Below, piece by piece: positions 26,943 to 35,354 of a stretch of 64,000 nt of DNA (position 1 is its first letter; every line of letters begins with the position of its first letter). Source of the stretch: MAG-120531 sp963934855 (GTDB lineage Bacteria > Bacteroidota > Bacteroidia > Flavobacteriales > Flavobacteriaceae); the NCBI GenBank assembly GCA_963934855.1, contig CAWWAC010000006.1, positions 1-64,000 on the forward strand, written 5' to 3'. The notes beneath the pieces were generated by a model. The model was given only the letters and a program-made list of their open reading frames with translations, made no database searches and was not told the origin of the DNA. The position numbers and the translations under genes were made by a program.

Positions 26943-27758
26943 ATGAAAAGAATCCTCTTTTTTATATCTTTTTTAACCCTCTTATCTAGCTGTGAAGATG
27001 TGATAGAGGTATCTGTGCCTAATTCTGAACCAAGATTGAGTATAGATGCTCATTTTAATCTTTTTACAGATGAAAACCCGCTGCGTTTAGAAGGTGGCGT
27101 ACGTTTAACTCTAACCGCAAATTACTTTAACAATACTGTCCCTTTGGTTAAAGATGCAACTGTTTTTATTACTGATCTATACACTGCCAACCAATACCCA
27201 TTAATCTACAATCCTTCTACCGAGTATTACACCCCAAAAAACCCAGAGATTCTGATAAATTATGACACTCAATACAGGCTTACAGTCATTTATAAAGAAG
27301 AAGTGTACCAAGGCGTGTCAAAATTTATTTCTGTAGCTCCTATAAGTTCTGTCATTCAAGGAACAAAGACTTTGTTTGAAGGAGATGAAACAGAAGTTAT
27401 TGTTTCATTTAAAGATGACGCAGCCGCTACTAATTATTATCTCTATGATTTTGGTTTTAATATTCTAAGACCTATTGAAGATCGTTTTTTCCAGGGGCAA
27501 GAATTTGTGTTTTCCAACTTCTATAGTTTAGATGAGGTTAGGCCAGGCCAAAGTATTACAATAAAAGCCTTTGGTATAGAAAAACAATACTTCACATATA
27601 TATCATTAATACTTCAACAGACTGGCAATGGGGGGCCTTTTCAGCCATTACCTGCTACTACCAGAGGAAATATCATAAATACTACAGCTTTTGATAATTA
27701 CCCACTTGGCTACTTTTTAATTTCTGAAGCGTATGAATCAGACTTATTAATAAAATAG
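26943..27758 (+). CDS. DUF4249 domain-containing lipoprotein
   Basis: A 271-residue lipoprotein of unknown function matching DUF4249. The lipobox LLSSC gives a mature Cys near residue 17. The mature part starts with the Ig-like strand pattern EVSVPNSEPRLSIDAHFN, and contains VFITDLYTANQYPLIYNPST and the closing NTTAFDNYPLGYFLISEAY. I chose the ATG at 26943; a longer frame from 26874 lies within the receptor gene. Tight coupling to the TonB receptor (4 bases) suggests it works with it at the outer membrane. Confidence 0.88.
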   Translation: MKRILFFISFLTLLSSCEDVIEVSVPNSEPRLSIDAHFNLFTDENPLRLEGGVRLTLTANYFNNTVPLVKDATVFITDLYTANQYPLIYNPSTEYYTPKNPEILINYDTQYRLTVIYKEEVYQGVSKFISVAPISSVIQGTKTLFEGDETEVIVSFKDDAAATNYYLYDFGFNILRPIEDRFFQGQEFVFSNFYSLDEVRPGQSITIKAFGIEKQYFTYISLILQQTGNGGPFQPLPATTRGNIINTTAFDNYPLGYFLISEAYESDLLIK

Positions 27759-27881
27759 TCAAGGTCGCTTATTTGAGGCTAGGTATTTGTTTAAAAAACA
27801 ACAACTATTCGTAAAAAACATATTTTGCTTAAAGCGCTTCATTAAAAGGGCCTACTTTTTTTAAGCTGTAAAATTCGGGGT

Positions 27882-29408
27882 CTAAGTGTTTGTTACTACC
27901 TTGTAGGTAGGGTCTTCTAAAACATTGACCTCTATAATGGCATCGGCATTGCGCAGCAAGGCTTTACAATCTTGGCTTAAGTGCTTTAAATGTACCTTTT
28001 TACCAACCTTTACATAGCGCTCTGTTATTTTGTTGAGCGCCTCTATGGCGGACATGTCAACCACCCTGCTTTCTTTAAAGTCAATAATCACCTCTGCAGG
28101 ATCATTTAAAACGTCAAACTTCTCGTTAAAAGCAGTAATGGAGCCAAAAAAAAGAGGTCCATATATTTCATAATGCTTTACACCCATGGCATCTGTAGTT
28201 TTTCTAGCTCTAATGCGCTTGGCGTTGTCCCAGGAAAAAACTAAAGCAGAAATAATCACACCCACTAAAACGGCAAGGGCTAAATTGTGTAAAAATACGG
28301 TCACTAAAGTGACCAAAATCATGACCAATATGTCAGATTTTGGCATTTTATTAAAAGTCTTTAAGCTGGCCCATTCAAAGGTTCCAATGGCCACCATAAT
28401 CATAAGACCCGTAAGTGCTGCCATGGGCATTCTCTCTATAAAGCTAGCGCCAAACATAATAAATACCAAGAGCATAATAGCGGCTACAATTCCAGATAAC
28501 CTAGCCCTAGCGCCGTTAGAGGTGTTAATAAGACTCTGACCTATCATAGCGCAGCCTCCCATTCCTGAAAAAACACCTGACAAAATATTGGCTGTTCCTT
28601 GCGCTATGGCCTCTTTATTTCCGTTCCCTCTGGTTTCTGTAATTTCATCTACGATATTAAGGGTCAGTAAACTTTCAATAAGTCCTACTCCTGCAACTAT
28701 AGCTGCAAAAGGGAAAATAATACTCAAAGTCTCTAAGGTCAAAGGAATTTCTGGGAGGTGAAAAGGAGGAAAACCTCCTTCTATTGAGGCAATATCTCCA
28801 ATTGTCCTAGTGTCTATTCCCAAGAAAAATACCAACCCAAAAACAGTTAATATAGCTACTAAAGAAGCTGGAATAGCCTTACTTAATTTAGGTAGCCCCC
28901 AAATAATAATCATGGTTAGAGATACTAAGCCAAGTAAAACATATAAACTCTGACCTGTTAGCCAGTCTCCGTTGACGTCTTTAAACTGTGCCATCTGAGA
29001 CATAAATATAATAATGGCAAGGCCATTTACAAATCCAAAAATAACTGGATGTGGTACTAAGCGCATGAGTTTTCCTAGTTTTAAAAAGCCTGCTAAGGCC
29101 TGCATGATTCCCGCTAAGATAACGGTGGCAAATACATATTCTACTCCGTATTCATTTGCTAAAGACACAATAACAATCGCCACTGCGCCTGTTGCTCCTG
29201 AAATCATTCCTGGACGCCCCCCAAAAATAGCAGTCACTAAGCCCACTACAAAGGCAGCGTATAAACCGGTTAAAGGAGAAAGTCCTGCAATTAGAGCAAA
29301 GGCTATGGCTTCTGGCACCAGTGCTAAGGCCACAGTTAAACCAGAAAGCACTTCTGTCTTGTAATTTATTTTTTGGGAGAAATCAAAAAGATTGAAAATT
29401 TTTTTCAA
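27882..29408 (-). CDS. SulP family anion transporter (sulfate permease type)
   Basis: A 508-residue transporter with 10-12 membrane segments and a C-terminal STAS domain (about 425-505). It starts with VLSGLTVALALVPEAIAFAL, and has GMISGATGAVAIVIV and the SulP core TRGNGNKEAIAQGTANILSG. The STAS domain shows VIIDFKESRVVDMSAIEAL. Substrate is probably sulfate or another anion, by family. It lacks the hydrophilic insertion seen in the second SulP protein at 53308, and has no carbonic anhydrase next to it. It is transcribed separately from pabC, with an RNA candidate between. Confidence 0.93.
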   Translation of the reverse strand: MKKIFNLFDFSQKINYKTEVLSGLTVALALVPEAIAFALIAGLSPLTGLYAAFVVGLVTAIFGGRPGMISGATGAVAIVIVSLANEYGVEYVFATVILAGIMQALAGFLKLGKLMRLVPHPVIFGFVNGLAIIIFMSQMAQFKDVNGDWLTGQSLYVLLGLVSLTMIIIWGLPKLSKAIPASLVAILTVFGLVFFLGIDTRTIGDIASIEGGFPPFHLPEIPLTLETLSIIFPFAAIVAGVGLIESLLTLNIVDEITETRGNGNKEAIAQGTANILSGVFSGMGGCAMIGQSLINTSNGARARLSGIVAAIMLLVFIMFGASFIERMPMAALTGLMIMVAIGTFEWASLKTFNKMPKSDILVMILVTLVTVFLHNLALAVLVGVIISALVFSWDNAKRIRARKTTDAMGVKHYEIYGPLFFGSITAFNEKFDVLNDPAEVIIDFKESRVVDMSAIEALNKITERYVKVGKKVHLKHLSQDCKALLRNADAIIEVNVLEDPTYKVVTNT

Positions 29409-29488
29409 ATGGAATTATTTAGGGTGTTTAGATACTTTATCTATTCTTTAATGAAAAGTATTCATAACCTCTCCTTTAAAACAAGGGC

Positions 29489-29496
29489 CAAAAATA
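29489..29496 (-). promoter_or_regulatory. Possible -7 element for the SulP gene
   Basis: TATTTTTG on the - strand fits TAnnTTTG and would give a 5' leader of about 75 bases before the SulP ATG at 29408. The -33 TTG is not evident. Confidence 0.3.
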
Positions 29497-29593
29497 CTAT
29501 TTTTAAGTGGAACGGGCACTTATAATGAGCAAAGAGGGCTGTTAAAGAGTGCTTGCAACCAATTTAGGAGCTGTTTTAGTTCAATATTAGAAA

Positions 29594-29682
29594 TGAAAAA
29601 GCCCTAGATCCTCATCCAGGGCTTTCTAATCAACTAATTCTAACCTAAACAAAACTATAATATTTAATATATTCTAGCTCTA
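29594..29682 (-). ncRNA. Candidate small RNA between pabC and the SulP gene
   Basis: The 419-base gap 29409-29827 has no credible protein gene. Within it, a sigma-54-like promoter (29692-29708) and an intrinsic terminator (29596-29625) frame about 85-90 bases on the - strand. The predicted RNA starts near 29682 with an AT-rich segment, has a GTTTAGGTTAG stretch, and ends in the terminator hairpin. It could instead be the leader of a short unknown transcript. Support rests on promoter and terminator placement only; I see no long helix in the body. Confidence 0.4.
29596..29625 (-). terminator. Intrinsic terminator
   Basis: AAAGCCCT (29598-29605) pairs with AGGGCTTT (29618-29625); after one mismatch the helix continues with GAT/ATC and a CCTC loop. 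On the - strand a run of five T follows. It ends the RNA candidate and would block read-through from pabC into the SulP gene. Confidence 0.65.
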
Positions 29683-29691
29683 TAAACATAT

Positions 29692-29708
29692 ATCAAGTTT
29701 CATGCCAA
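29692..29708 (-). promoter_or_regulatory. Sigma-54-like promoter
   Basis: On the - strand the site reads TTGGCATGAAACTTGAT. It matches the sigma-54 consensus TTGGCACGnnnnTTGCT except for T for C at one place and GA for GC at -12, and it keeps the required 10 bases between the two elements. No rpoN or activator gene is in the window. A short inverted repeat (TGCCA/TGGCA) overlaps the -24 side. Confidence 0.45.
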
Positions 29709-29827
29709 AAATGGCAACAGTGTGGTTTTTATAGCAAACACTTTGAATTATATCTAAAATAAATTTGGTGAGATTATGAAATATTATAGAAAAAGCAGCC
29801 TTTTGAAGGTTGGAAGATTCTATTTAA

Positions 29828-30424
29828 TTAAAAAGCAATGATGTCTTGTGTGATTAAAATAGGGCTCTCATTAAAAGGCATCATGGCATTAATCCTTTTA
29901 AAGTGAGAATAAAGCTTTAAGTCTTCTGGGCCAATCTCTTTTAGGTGAATGATCTTTTTTTCTAGCAGTAAACTTCTCTGAGTTCCTTTGAGTATAGGCA
30001 ATACAGGAGTTACCCAATGTTTTCCGTCAAAAAAAACCAAGTTAGAATAGCTGGCGTCTGTAATACGCCCGTATTTTATCATAATAATATCTGAAGCGTG
30101 ACTCTTTGCCAAAAGAGTATTTATTAGACCTCTGTCTTGAAATTTGTAAGAGTATTGCAGAAGGTCTGCGGCTACTAATTCTATTTGGCTGGGTAATTTT
30201 GGCCTATAAGCTAGAAGTTCACTAAAATACAGCCCGTCTAAACTGTATTGCAGCCTCCATTTATAAAGTCCATTGGCAGGGAAAGAGATGCTTTTTTGAA
30301 TCTCCTTTAAAAAAAGTGCCTGGCCATTATGGTCTCTTAAGCAGCTGTCTACCCTTTGTTGGTGGGCGTCTAAAGAAATCACTGCCCCGTCTAAAACTCT
30401 AATACTTTCAAAAAATGGGTACAT
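29828..30424 (-). CDS. pabC: Aminotransferase class IV, probable aminodeoxychorismate lyase
   Basis: A 198-residue fold-type IV PLP protein. In folate synthesis, PabC releases pyruvate from 4-amino-4-deoxychorismate to give 4-aminobenzoate. The start MYPFFESIRVLDG and the segment LINTLLAKSHASDIIMIKYG, with the likely PLP lysine, match the family, and GRITDASYSNLVFFDGKHW carries the cofactor-binding part. It is shorter than typical PabC (about 270) but normal for Bacteroidetes homologues. Its start overlaps pabB by 17 bases, which strongly supports the pathway assignment. Confidence 0.85.
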   Translation of the reverse strand: MYPFFESIRVLDGAVISLDAHQQRVDSCLRDHNGQALFLKEIQKSISFPANGLYKWRLQYSLDGLYFSELLAYRPKLPSQIELVAADLLQYSYKFQDRGLINTLLAKSHASDIIMIKYGRITDASYSNLVFFDGKHWVTPVLPILKGTQRSLLLEKKIIHLKEIGPEDLKLYSHFKRINAMMPFNESPILITQDIIAF

Positions 30425-31358
30425 ATATTTTTTGTATGAGTTCTTGATATTCTGAGGTTAAGACACTTTTATGTGTTATGCCACCACCACAGCGGTAGCT
30501 GCCGTCAGCTTCTAAAAAACGAATGAGGACTGCTGAGTCCAAATTATCTCCGTCAAAATACCCAGATATCCCTGTGTAATAGCCTCTAGGCTTTTTTTCA
30601 ATATCTTTAATGAGCGCTGTGGTCTTAGGTTTTGGTGCGCCTGAGATAGAGCCAGCTGGAAGCATTTTATAAATAATATCTCCAATTTGAGATCTGTAAT
30701 TGGTTGGTAAATCTCCTTGTATCCATGAACTCATTTGCCCAGTAATCTTCTTATGAGCAGTAAGCTCTTCATAGATCTGATACCGTTTTAATGTAATATT
30801 TTTTGCCACCAGGCTCATATCATTCCTAAGCAGATCTACAATAGTGGCGTGCTCTGCACGCTCCTTTAGGTCTGCTCTGAGCAATTGCTCTGCATTTGGA
30901 ATGGTAGCGTCTATGGTCCCTTTCATTGGAAAGGTGTTGATTTTCTGATCTTTTATTTGAATAAAGGTCTCGGGAGAAAAACAGACAAACGCTCCTTCCA
31001 GCATTATTTTATATTTAGCTGTGGCTTCATTAAAAAGGGCTAACAAACTTCTATTAGAGATTAGTTTGCCTTTGGTGGTGAGGTTCATTAAAAAAGTGTC
31101 CCCACGCATTAGAGCGCTTAGAGTCTCTTGGAATTTAAGACTGTAATCTTCTAGAGAAGGCATTATCACCTTAATTTCTAGTGGTTCTTTCTTGTTTGGT
31201 GTAGGCTTGTGGTTAGTGTGGCCCTGAAAATAATACTTAAAACTGTCTGGACAATCTTCTGCTTTCCATGCCAAAGGCTTTTGATTTTCAAAATCTATAA
31301 GAAACACAAAAGGGGTTTTTTGTGACCCCCAACTATTTAATTGCTCCTTTACTGTCAT
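30408..31358 (-). CDS. pabB: Aminodeoxychorismate synthase component I
   Basis: A chorismate-binding enzyme that makes 4-amino-4-deoxychorismate with ammonia or PabA-derived ammonia. From the ATG at 31358 it has 316 residues, covering the chorismate-binding core only. Family motifs are LRNDMSLVAKNI, GSISGAPKPKTTALIKDIE and RGYYTGISGYFDG. A TTG at 31394 would extend it by 12 residues. No pabA gene lies in the window, so the glutaminase partner must be elsewhere. It overlaps pabC downstream and is divergent from gpsA. Confidence 0.92.
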   Translation of the reverse strand: MTVKEQLNSWGSQKTPFVFLIDFENQKPLAWKAEDCPDSFKYYFQGHTNHKPTPNKKEPLEIKVIMPSLEDYSLKFQETLSALMRGDTFLMNLTTKGKLISNRSLLALFNEATAKYKIMLEGAFVCFSPETFIQIKDQKINTFPMKGTIDATIPNAEQLLRADLKERAEHATIVDLLRNDMSLVAKNITLKRYQIYEELTAHKKITGQMSSWIQGDLPTNYRSQIGDIIYKMLPAGSISGAPKPKTTALIKDIEKKPRGYYTGISGYFDGDNLDSAVLIRFLEADGSYRCGGGITHKSVLTSEYQELIQKIYVPIF

Positions 31359-31381
31359 GATAGACCTTGTATTTTGATTGA

Positions 31382-31389
31382 CAAAAGTA
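31382..31389 (-). promoter_or_regulatory. Possible pabB -7 element
   Basis: TACTTTTG on the - strand fits TAnnTTTG, 23 bases before the pabB ATG. This placement also argues for the ATG at 31358 over the TTG at 31394. No clear -33 TTG is present. Confidence 0.3.
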
Positions 31390-31495
31390 ATCAATATCCC
31401 TAGAGTTGATGTTAAAAATAAGTAGTGGATTCATATTGCCTTAGCAATTTTCAGTAGATTTACACAATGCCCTCTTGGGTTTTAGCCTGTTGTAT

Positions 31496-32500
31496 ATGAT
31501 AAGTAAAAAAGAACCTGTTGCGGTCATTGGAGGTGGAAGCTGGGCTACTGCCATTGTTAAAATGCTTACAGAAAATGAGCACAGAGTCATTTGGTACATG
31601 AGAAATAAGGAGGCAATTGTTCATATTGAAACTGAATTTCACAATCCTAATTACTTGTCAGCTGTCAGTTTTAATTTAAATTATCTCACCCTTACAGACA
31701 ATATAGACAAAGCGCTTTCTAGTGCACAGACCATTGTGTTTGCCATTCCGTCTGCCTTTTTAGTGACTGAAATGTCTAAAGCTACTATAGATTTAACCCA
31801 AAAAACTATATTTTCTGCTATTAAGGGAATTGTTCCAGAAACAGGGCTCATTGTTGGGGAGCACTTTAATATTCATTTCGGAGTTCCTCTAAATAAAATT
31901 GGAGTCATAACTGGGCCTTGCCATGCAGAAGAAGTGGCTCTAGAGCGCCTCTCTTTTTTAACTATAGCTTGCTCAGACTTAGAGATTGCTTCCAATATGG
32001 CACAAGCCCTAAACAGTTCTTTTATTAAGACTAAGATTTCAGATGACATTATTGGAGCAGAGTATGCGGCAGTACTTAAAAATATTTTTGCTATTGCAGC
32101 AGGTATCGCTCATGGTTTGGGATACGGAGACAACTTTCAAGCAGTACTAATGAGTAACGCCATAAGAGAAATGAAGCGCTTTATTAAGCGGGTTCACAAA
32201 ATGAAACGCAACATTAATGACACGGCATATTTAGGAGATTTACTTGTTACTGGCTATTCCGTTTTTAGTAGAAACAGAATGTTTGGAAACATGATTGGCA
32301 AGGGCTATACCGTTAAAAGCGCTACCATGGAAATGAATATGGTTGCAGAAGGTTACTACGCTACCAAAAGTGCATTTCACATTATGAACCAGATGAATAG
32401 GAAGTCAAAAACTCCTATTATTCAAGCGGTTTATGATATTCTTTACAATCAGAAAAATCCAAAAAAAACCTTTAATGCCCTTATAGAAAAGCTAGACTAG
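31496..32500 (+). CDS. gpsA: Glycerol-3-phosphate dehydrogenase [NAD(P)+]
   Basis: A soluble enzyme that reduces dihydroxyacetone phosphate to sn-glycerol 3-phosphate for phospholipid synthesis. The 334-residue product has the N-terminal Rossmann motif VIGGGSWATAIVKML, the mid motif VITGPCHAEEVALE and the catalytic-lysine region YAAVLKNIFAIAAGIAHGLG. The ATG at 31496 was chosen over a TTG at 31475. It is convergent with glpD, and the two stops are 9 bases apart, so the same metabolite is made by one gene and oxidised by the other. Confidence 0.95.
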   Translation: MISKKEPVAVIGGGSWATAIVKMLTENEHRVIWYMRNKEAIVHIETEFHNPNYLSAVSFNLNYLTLTDNIDKALSSAQTIVFAIPSAFLVTEMSKATIDLTQKTIFSAIKGIVPETGLIVGEHFNIHFGVPLNKIGVITGPCHAEEVALERLSFLTIACSDLEIASNMAQALNSSFIKTKISDDIIGAEYAAVLKNIFAIAAGIAHGLGYGDNFQAVLMSNAIREMKRFIKRVHKMKRNINDTAYLGDLLVTGYSVFSRNRMFGNMIGKGYTVKSATMEMNMVAEGYYATKSAFHIMNQMNRKSKTPIIQAVYDILYNQKNPKKTFNALIEKLD

Positions 32501-32509
32501 TTTCCTTTT

Positions 32510-34201
32510 TTAACCCTCATAAGGCCTGCTCATAGAAAAATTACTGTGCTCTTCTATGGCCTTTTCTAGAGCTTCTTTGCTTTTTTCTAAGGCTGCTTCT
32601 GTCCAAAACTCTTGGTCTTTAAAAAGTTTTAGTACGGCTTCTAAACTAGAAGAAATACTCTCTATATCAAAGTACAATCGTCCACTCCTTCTAATATAAA
32701 AATCTTCTGGACTGCAGACCATTTCATAATTCAACCCAAACTGCAGCTCTGCTAGAAGAAGTGCCAAACTGTGACTTCTATAATCTGCTGTTGGTTTAAT
32801 AAGCTGTTTTTGTTTGTTGTAGATCTCCAAAATATCTTGAGCCTGTAAGCCGTAATTAGTCACTAAATGCCAAGCCTCATAGTGGGTTAAATAGTCTGCC
32901 TCTAATTGTTTACTCAATTTTTCTATATATTTTTGAACTGCTTTACTATTTTTAAATCCGTTCCCACAAAGGGGTATTTCTGCTGTTTGACATTTGTTTA
33001 AAGATTCTTTCTTTTCACTTGGCAATTTCTCTATGACCTTGTCTAAAACACGCTCCGCCATTTTTCTATAGCCAGTAAGCTTTCCTCCTGCAATACTAAA
33101 AAGCCCAGAACATGAGGTAAAAATCTCATCTTTTCTAGAAAGTTCAGATGCCGCCTTTCCCTCCTCATGAATAAGGGGTCTGAGCCCTACCCATGAAGAA
33201 ACAATGTCTTCTAATTCTAAGTGAATTTTAGGAAACATATTGTTTACAGCAGAAATGAGGTATATAGCATCTGCCAAACTCACTCTTGGCTGGTCCTTAT
33301 CTTTGTTAAAATTAGTATCTGTAGTTCCTACATAAGTGATTTTACCTCTAGGAATGGCGAACATCATTCTGCCGTCTGGTATGTCAAAATACACTGACTG
33401 TTTTATTGGGAGTTTACTGAATGGAAAAACTAGGTGAACCCCTTTGGTGAGGTGAAGCCTTTTTCCCTCTTTAGAATTATTTAATGCTCTTAAATCATCT
33501 ACCCAAGGTCCAGCTGCACTAATGACATATGAGGCTTTCACCTTATAAGTTTCTCCAGAAATCTGGTCTTCTATACATACGCCAGCTATCTGATTCTTTT
33601 TATAGATAAAATCAGTTACCTTAGAATAATTAAGAGCGGTAGCTCCTTTTAAAACAGCTGTTTTAATATTTTCTATGGTGAGTCTAGCGTCATCAGTTCT
33701 GTATTCTGCGTAATAACCTGCCCCTTTTAATATTTTCTTTGGCAAAAGTGGTTCTAAGGCCAAGGCTTCTTTTTTGTCTAGCATTTTCCTTTTGTCATCA
33801 CCACTTACCTGAGCCAAAATATCATATACTTTTAGTCCTACAGAAGTAAGCCACTTTCCATATGAACCATTTTCTATGAGCGGCAGTAACATTTTTTCTG
33901 GCAAAACTAAATGAGGAGCTAACTTGTGCACAATGGCACGCTCAGAACCCACCTCTTTTACCAACCAAAAATCAAATTGTTTTAAATATCTAAGTCCTCC
34001 ATGTATGAGTTTGGTTGACTTACTAGAGGTGCCAGAAGCAAAGTCTCCCTTTTCAAAGAGCACTACTTTTAAACCTCTACTAGCAGCGTCTAAAGCAATT
34101 CCTGCCCCAGTAATTCCACCACCTATGACAATTAAATCGTATTGATTGATAGCCAGTGAACTTATTTGTGTGGCTCTTTGTTTATTCGAAAAATCTAACA
34201 T
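32510..34201 (-). CDS. glpD: Glycerol-3-phosphate dehydrogenase/oxidase (FAD)
   Basis: A 563-residue flavoprotein of the GlpD/GlpO family, probably at the inner face of the cytoplasmic membrane, oxidising glycerol 3-phosphate to dihydroxyacetone phosphate. The FAD fold is clear: LIVIGGGITGAGIALDAASR followed by GTSSKSTKLIHGGLRYLKQF, then SYVISAAGPWVDDL, and later SWVGLRPLIHEEG and SIAGGKLTGYRKMAERV. The C-terminal helical domain is complete. Whether electrons go to quinone or oxygen cannot be read from the sequence. No glycerol kinase or facilitator is nearby. Confidence 0.95.
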   Translation of the reverse strand: MLDFSNKQRATQISSLAINQYDLIVIGGGITGAGIALDAASRGLKVVLFEKGDFASGTSSKSTKLIHGGLRYLKQFDFWLVKEVGSERAIVHKLAPHLVLPEKMLLPLIENGSYGKWLTSVGLKVYDILAQVSGDDKRKMLDKKEALALEPLLPKKILKGAGYYAEYRTDDARLTIENIKTAVLKGATALNYSKVTDFIYKKNQIAGVCIEDQISGETYKVKASYVISAAGPWVDDLRALNNSKEGKRLHLTKGVHLVFPFSKLPIKQSVYFDIPDGRMMFAIPRGKITYVGTTDTNFNKDKDQPRVSLADAIYLISAVNNMFPKIHLELEDIVSSWVGLRPLIHEEGKAASELSRKDEIFTSCSGLFSIAGGKLTGYRKMAERVLDKVIEKLPSEKKESLNKCQTAEIPLCGNGFKNSKAVQKYIEKLSKQLEADYLTHYEAWHLVTNYGLQAQDILEIYNKQKQLIKPTADYRSHSLALLLAELQFGLNYEMVCSPEDFYIRRSGRLYFDIESISSSLEAVLKLFKDQEFWTEAALEKSKEALEKAIEEHSNFSMSRPYEG

Positions 34202-34220
34202 AAACAGAGGTTTATATAAT

Positions 34221-34248
34221 TAAAGGTAATAGATTAAGACTGCACCAA
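34221..34248 (-). promoter_or_regulatory. Probable glpD promoter
   Basis: On the - strand, TTG (34248-34246), 17 bases and TACCTTTA (34228-34221) lie 20 bases before the glpD ATG. The -7 differs from TAnnTTTG only in its last base. Confidence 0.4.
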
Positions 34249-34286
34249 AAAAACTTTAAGCACGATCTACCTTGCAGATTCTACTA

Positions 34287-34643
34287 TTATTCAATATACT
34301 TTTTTTCTACAAAATACTGGCTAATGGCTTCCTTCATTAAGATAGATTGCTCTCCTGCTTTGAGTGGCGGCAGTGTTTCTAGTATTTTATAATGAGGCCA
34401 ACCCTCTTCATCTACAAAATCAAATTCATAGTAGCCATAAGGTTCTAACACCCTACAAATAGCAATATGCATGAGGTTCACTTTTTCATCTTTTTTAAAA
34501 GCTGTATGATATTTTCCAAGCTCTTGAACACCAATAAGGTAAATAATAGCGTCAAGATCTAGGGGATCTCCATCTGAGAAATGTGCCGATAATTTTTTTA
34601 CCAATGCTTCCCAGCGTTCTTTTAATACTTGGTCTCTGGACAT
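34287..34643 (-). CDS. Conserved hypothetical protein, 118 residues
   Basis: I do not recognise a domain. The product is soluble, mixed helix, and has no signal or membrane segment. The middle (LDLDAIIYLIGVQELGKYHT) and the aromatic/acidic stretch CRVLEPYGYYEFDFVDEEGW look conserved in character. Codon use and base composition match the neighbours, and the reading frame is long for a gap, so I take it as a real gene. It is 85 bases upstream of glpD on the same strand and divergent from the CvpA gene; no function follows from that. Confidence 0.75.
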   Translation of the reverse strand: MSRDQVLKERWEALVKKLSAHFSDGDPLDLDAIIYLIGVQELGKYHTAFKKDEKVNLMHIAICRVLEPYGYYEFDFVDEEGWPHYKILETLPPLKAGEQSILMKEAISQYFVEKKYIE

Positions 34644-34772
34644 GTACTGTGCCTTTTTTAGTGGCTAAAGATACAAATCTAAAAGAGGTGTTATGCGTAT
34701 TTTTACGCTTAAATCTGTCAATATATCTCTTATTTACACAAATGAATTAACTTAGAAGTTCAATACATATAT

Positions 34773-35285
34773 ATGAGTCCTATTGATGTTGTTTTAATAA
34801 TTTTGTGTGGTTTAGGTTTTTACAGGGGTTTTAAAAATGGGATTCTTATAGAAATTACCACCCTAGCCGCCCTACTTCTTGGATTCTACGGCGCACAACA
34901 CTTGGCCGCATTTACCGCTCGTTTTTTAAATGAAAGACTGGCCTGGGAGCCAGAGCAGATGTACCTCATTAGCCTTATCATTTCTTTTATAATGATTGTT
35001 TTAGTGGTTTACCTACTGGGTAAGGCCTTAACTAAAATGGCAGCTATGATCCTTTTAGGAGGTGTCAATAAAATTCTAGGGGGCTTTTTTGGCGTCCTCA
35101 AAGTGCTTATTATTTTGAGTGTTATACTGGCATATGGAAATGAATATTATGATTTAGTGACCCACCTACCGCAGGAATTTCATGAAAATAGCCGTGGACT
35201 AGGCCCCTTAGAAACTTTTGGTAATTTTCTAATTCAAGAAGTCTTTATCTCCGAAAACCTCAATAAAATTAAATCCTTATTTTAA
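34773..35285 (+). CDS. CvpA family membrane protein
   Basis: A 170-residue inner-membrane protein with four hydrophobic segments, matching the CvpA/colicin V production family: it begins SPIDVVLIILCGLGFYRGFK with the conserved G-F-x-G-x-x-x-G pattern, and has GGVNKILGGFFGVLKVLIIL. The family role is unclear (envelope integrity and purF linkage in E. coli). It is a single gene between a divergent unknown gene and the aldehyde dehydrogenase gene on the same strand. Confidence 0.88.
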   Translation: MSPIDVVLIILCGLGFYRGFKNGILIEITTLAALLLGFYGAQHLAAFTARFLNERLAWEPEQMYLISLIISFIMIVLVVYLLGKALTKMAAMILLGGVNKILGGFFGVLKVLIILSVILAYGNEYYDLVTHLPQEFHENSRGLGPLETFGNFLIQEVFISENLNKIKSLF

Positions 35286-35354
35286 TCAAATATTAATTGC
35301 AGACTAGCCTCTAAAATACAAGCTACTTTAAAGTCTAGATTTTTATCCTTAAAT

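Noticed and set aside
27759..27881. Possible terminator between the convergent DUF4249 and SulP genes
   Set aside because: GCTTAAA and TTTAAGC can pair but with a loop of nearly 30 bases; this is too weak to report.
28186..29364. Open frames (117 and 116 codons) opposite the SulP gene
   Set aside because: They are shadows of a membrane protein gene; biased codons of the sense strand explain them.
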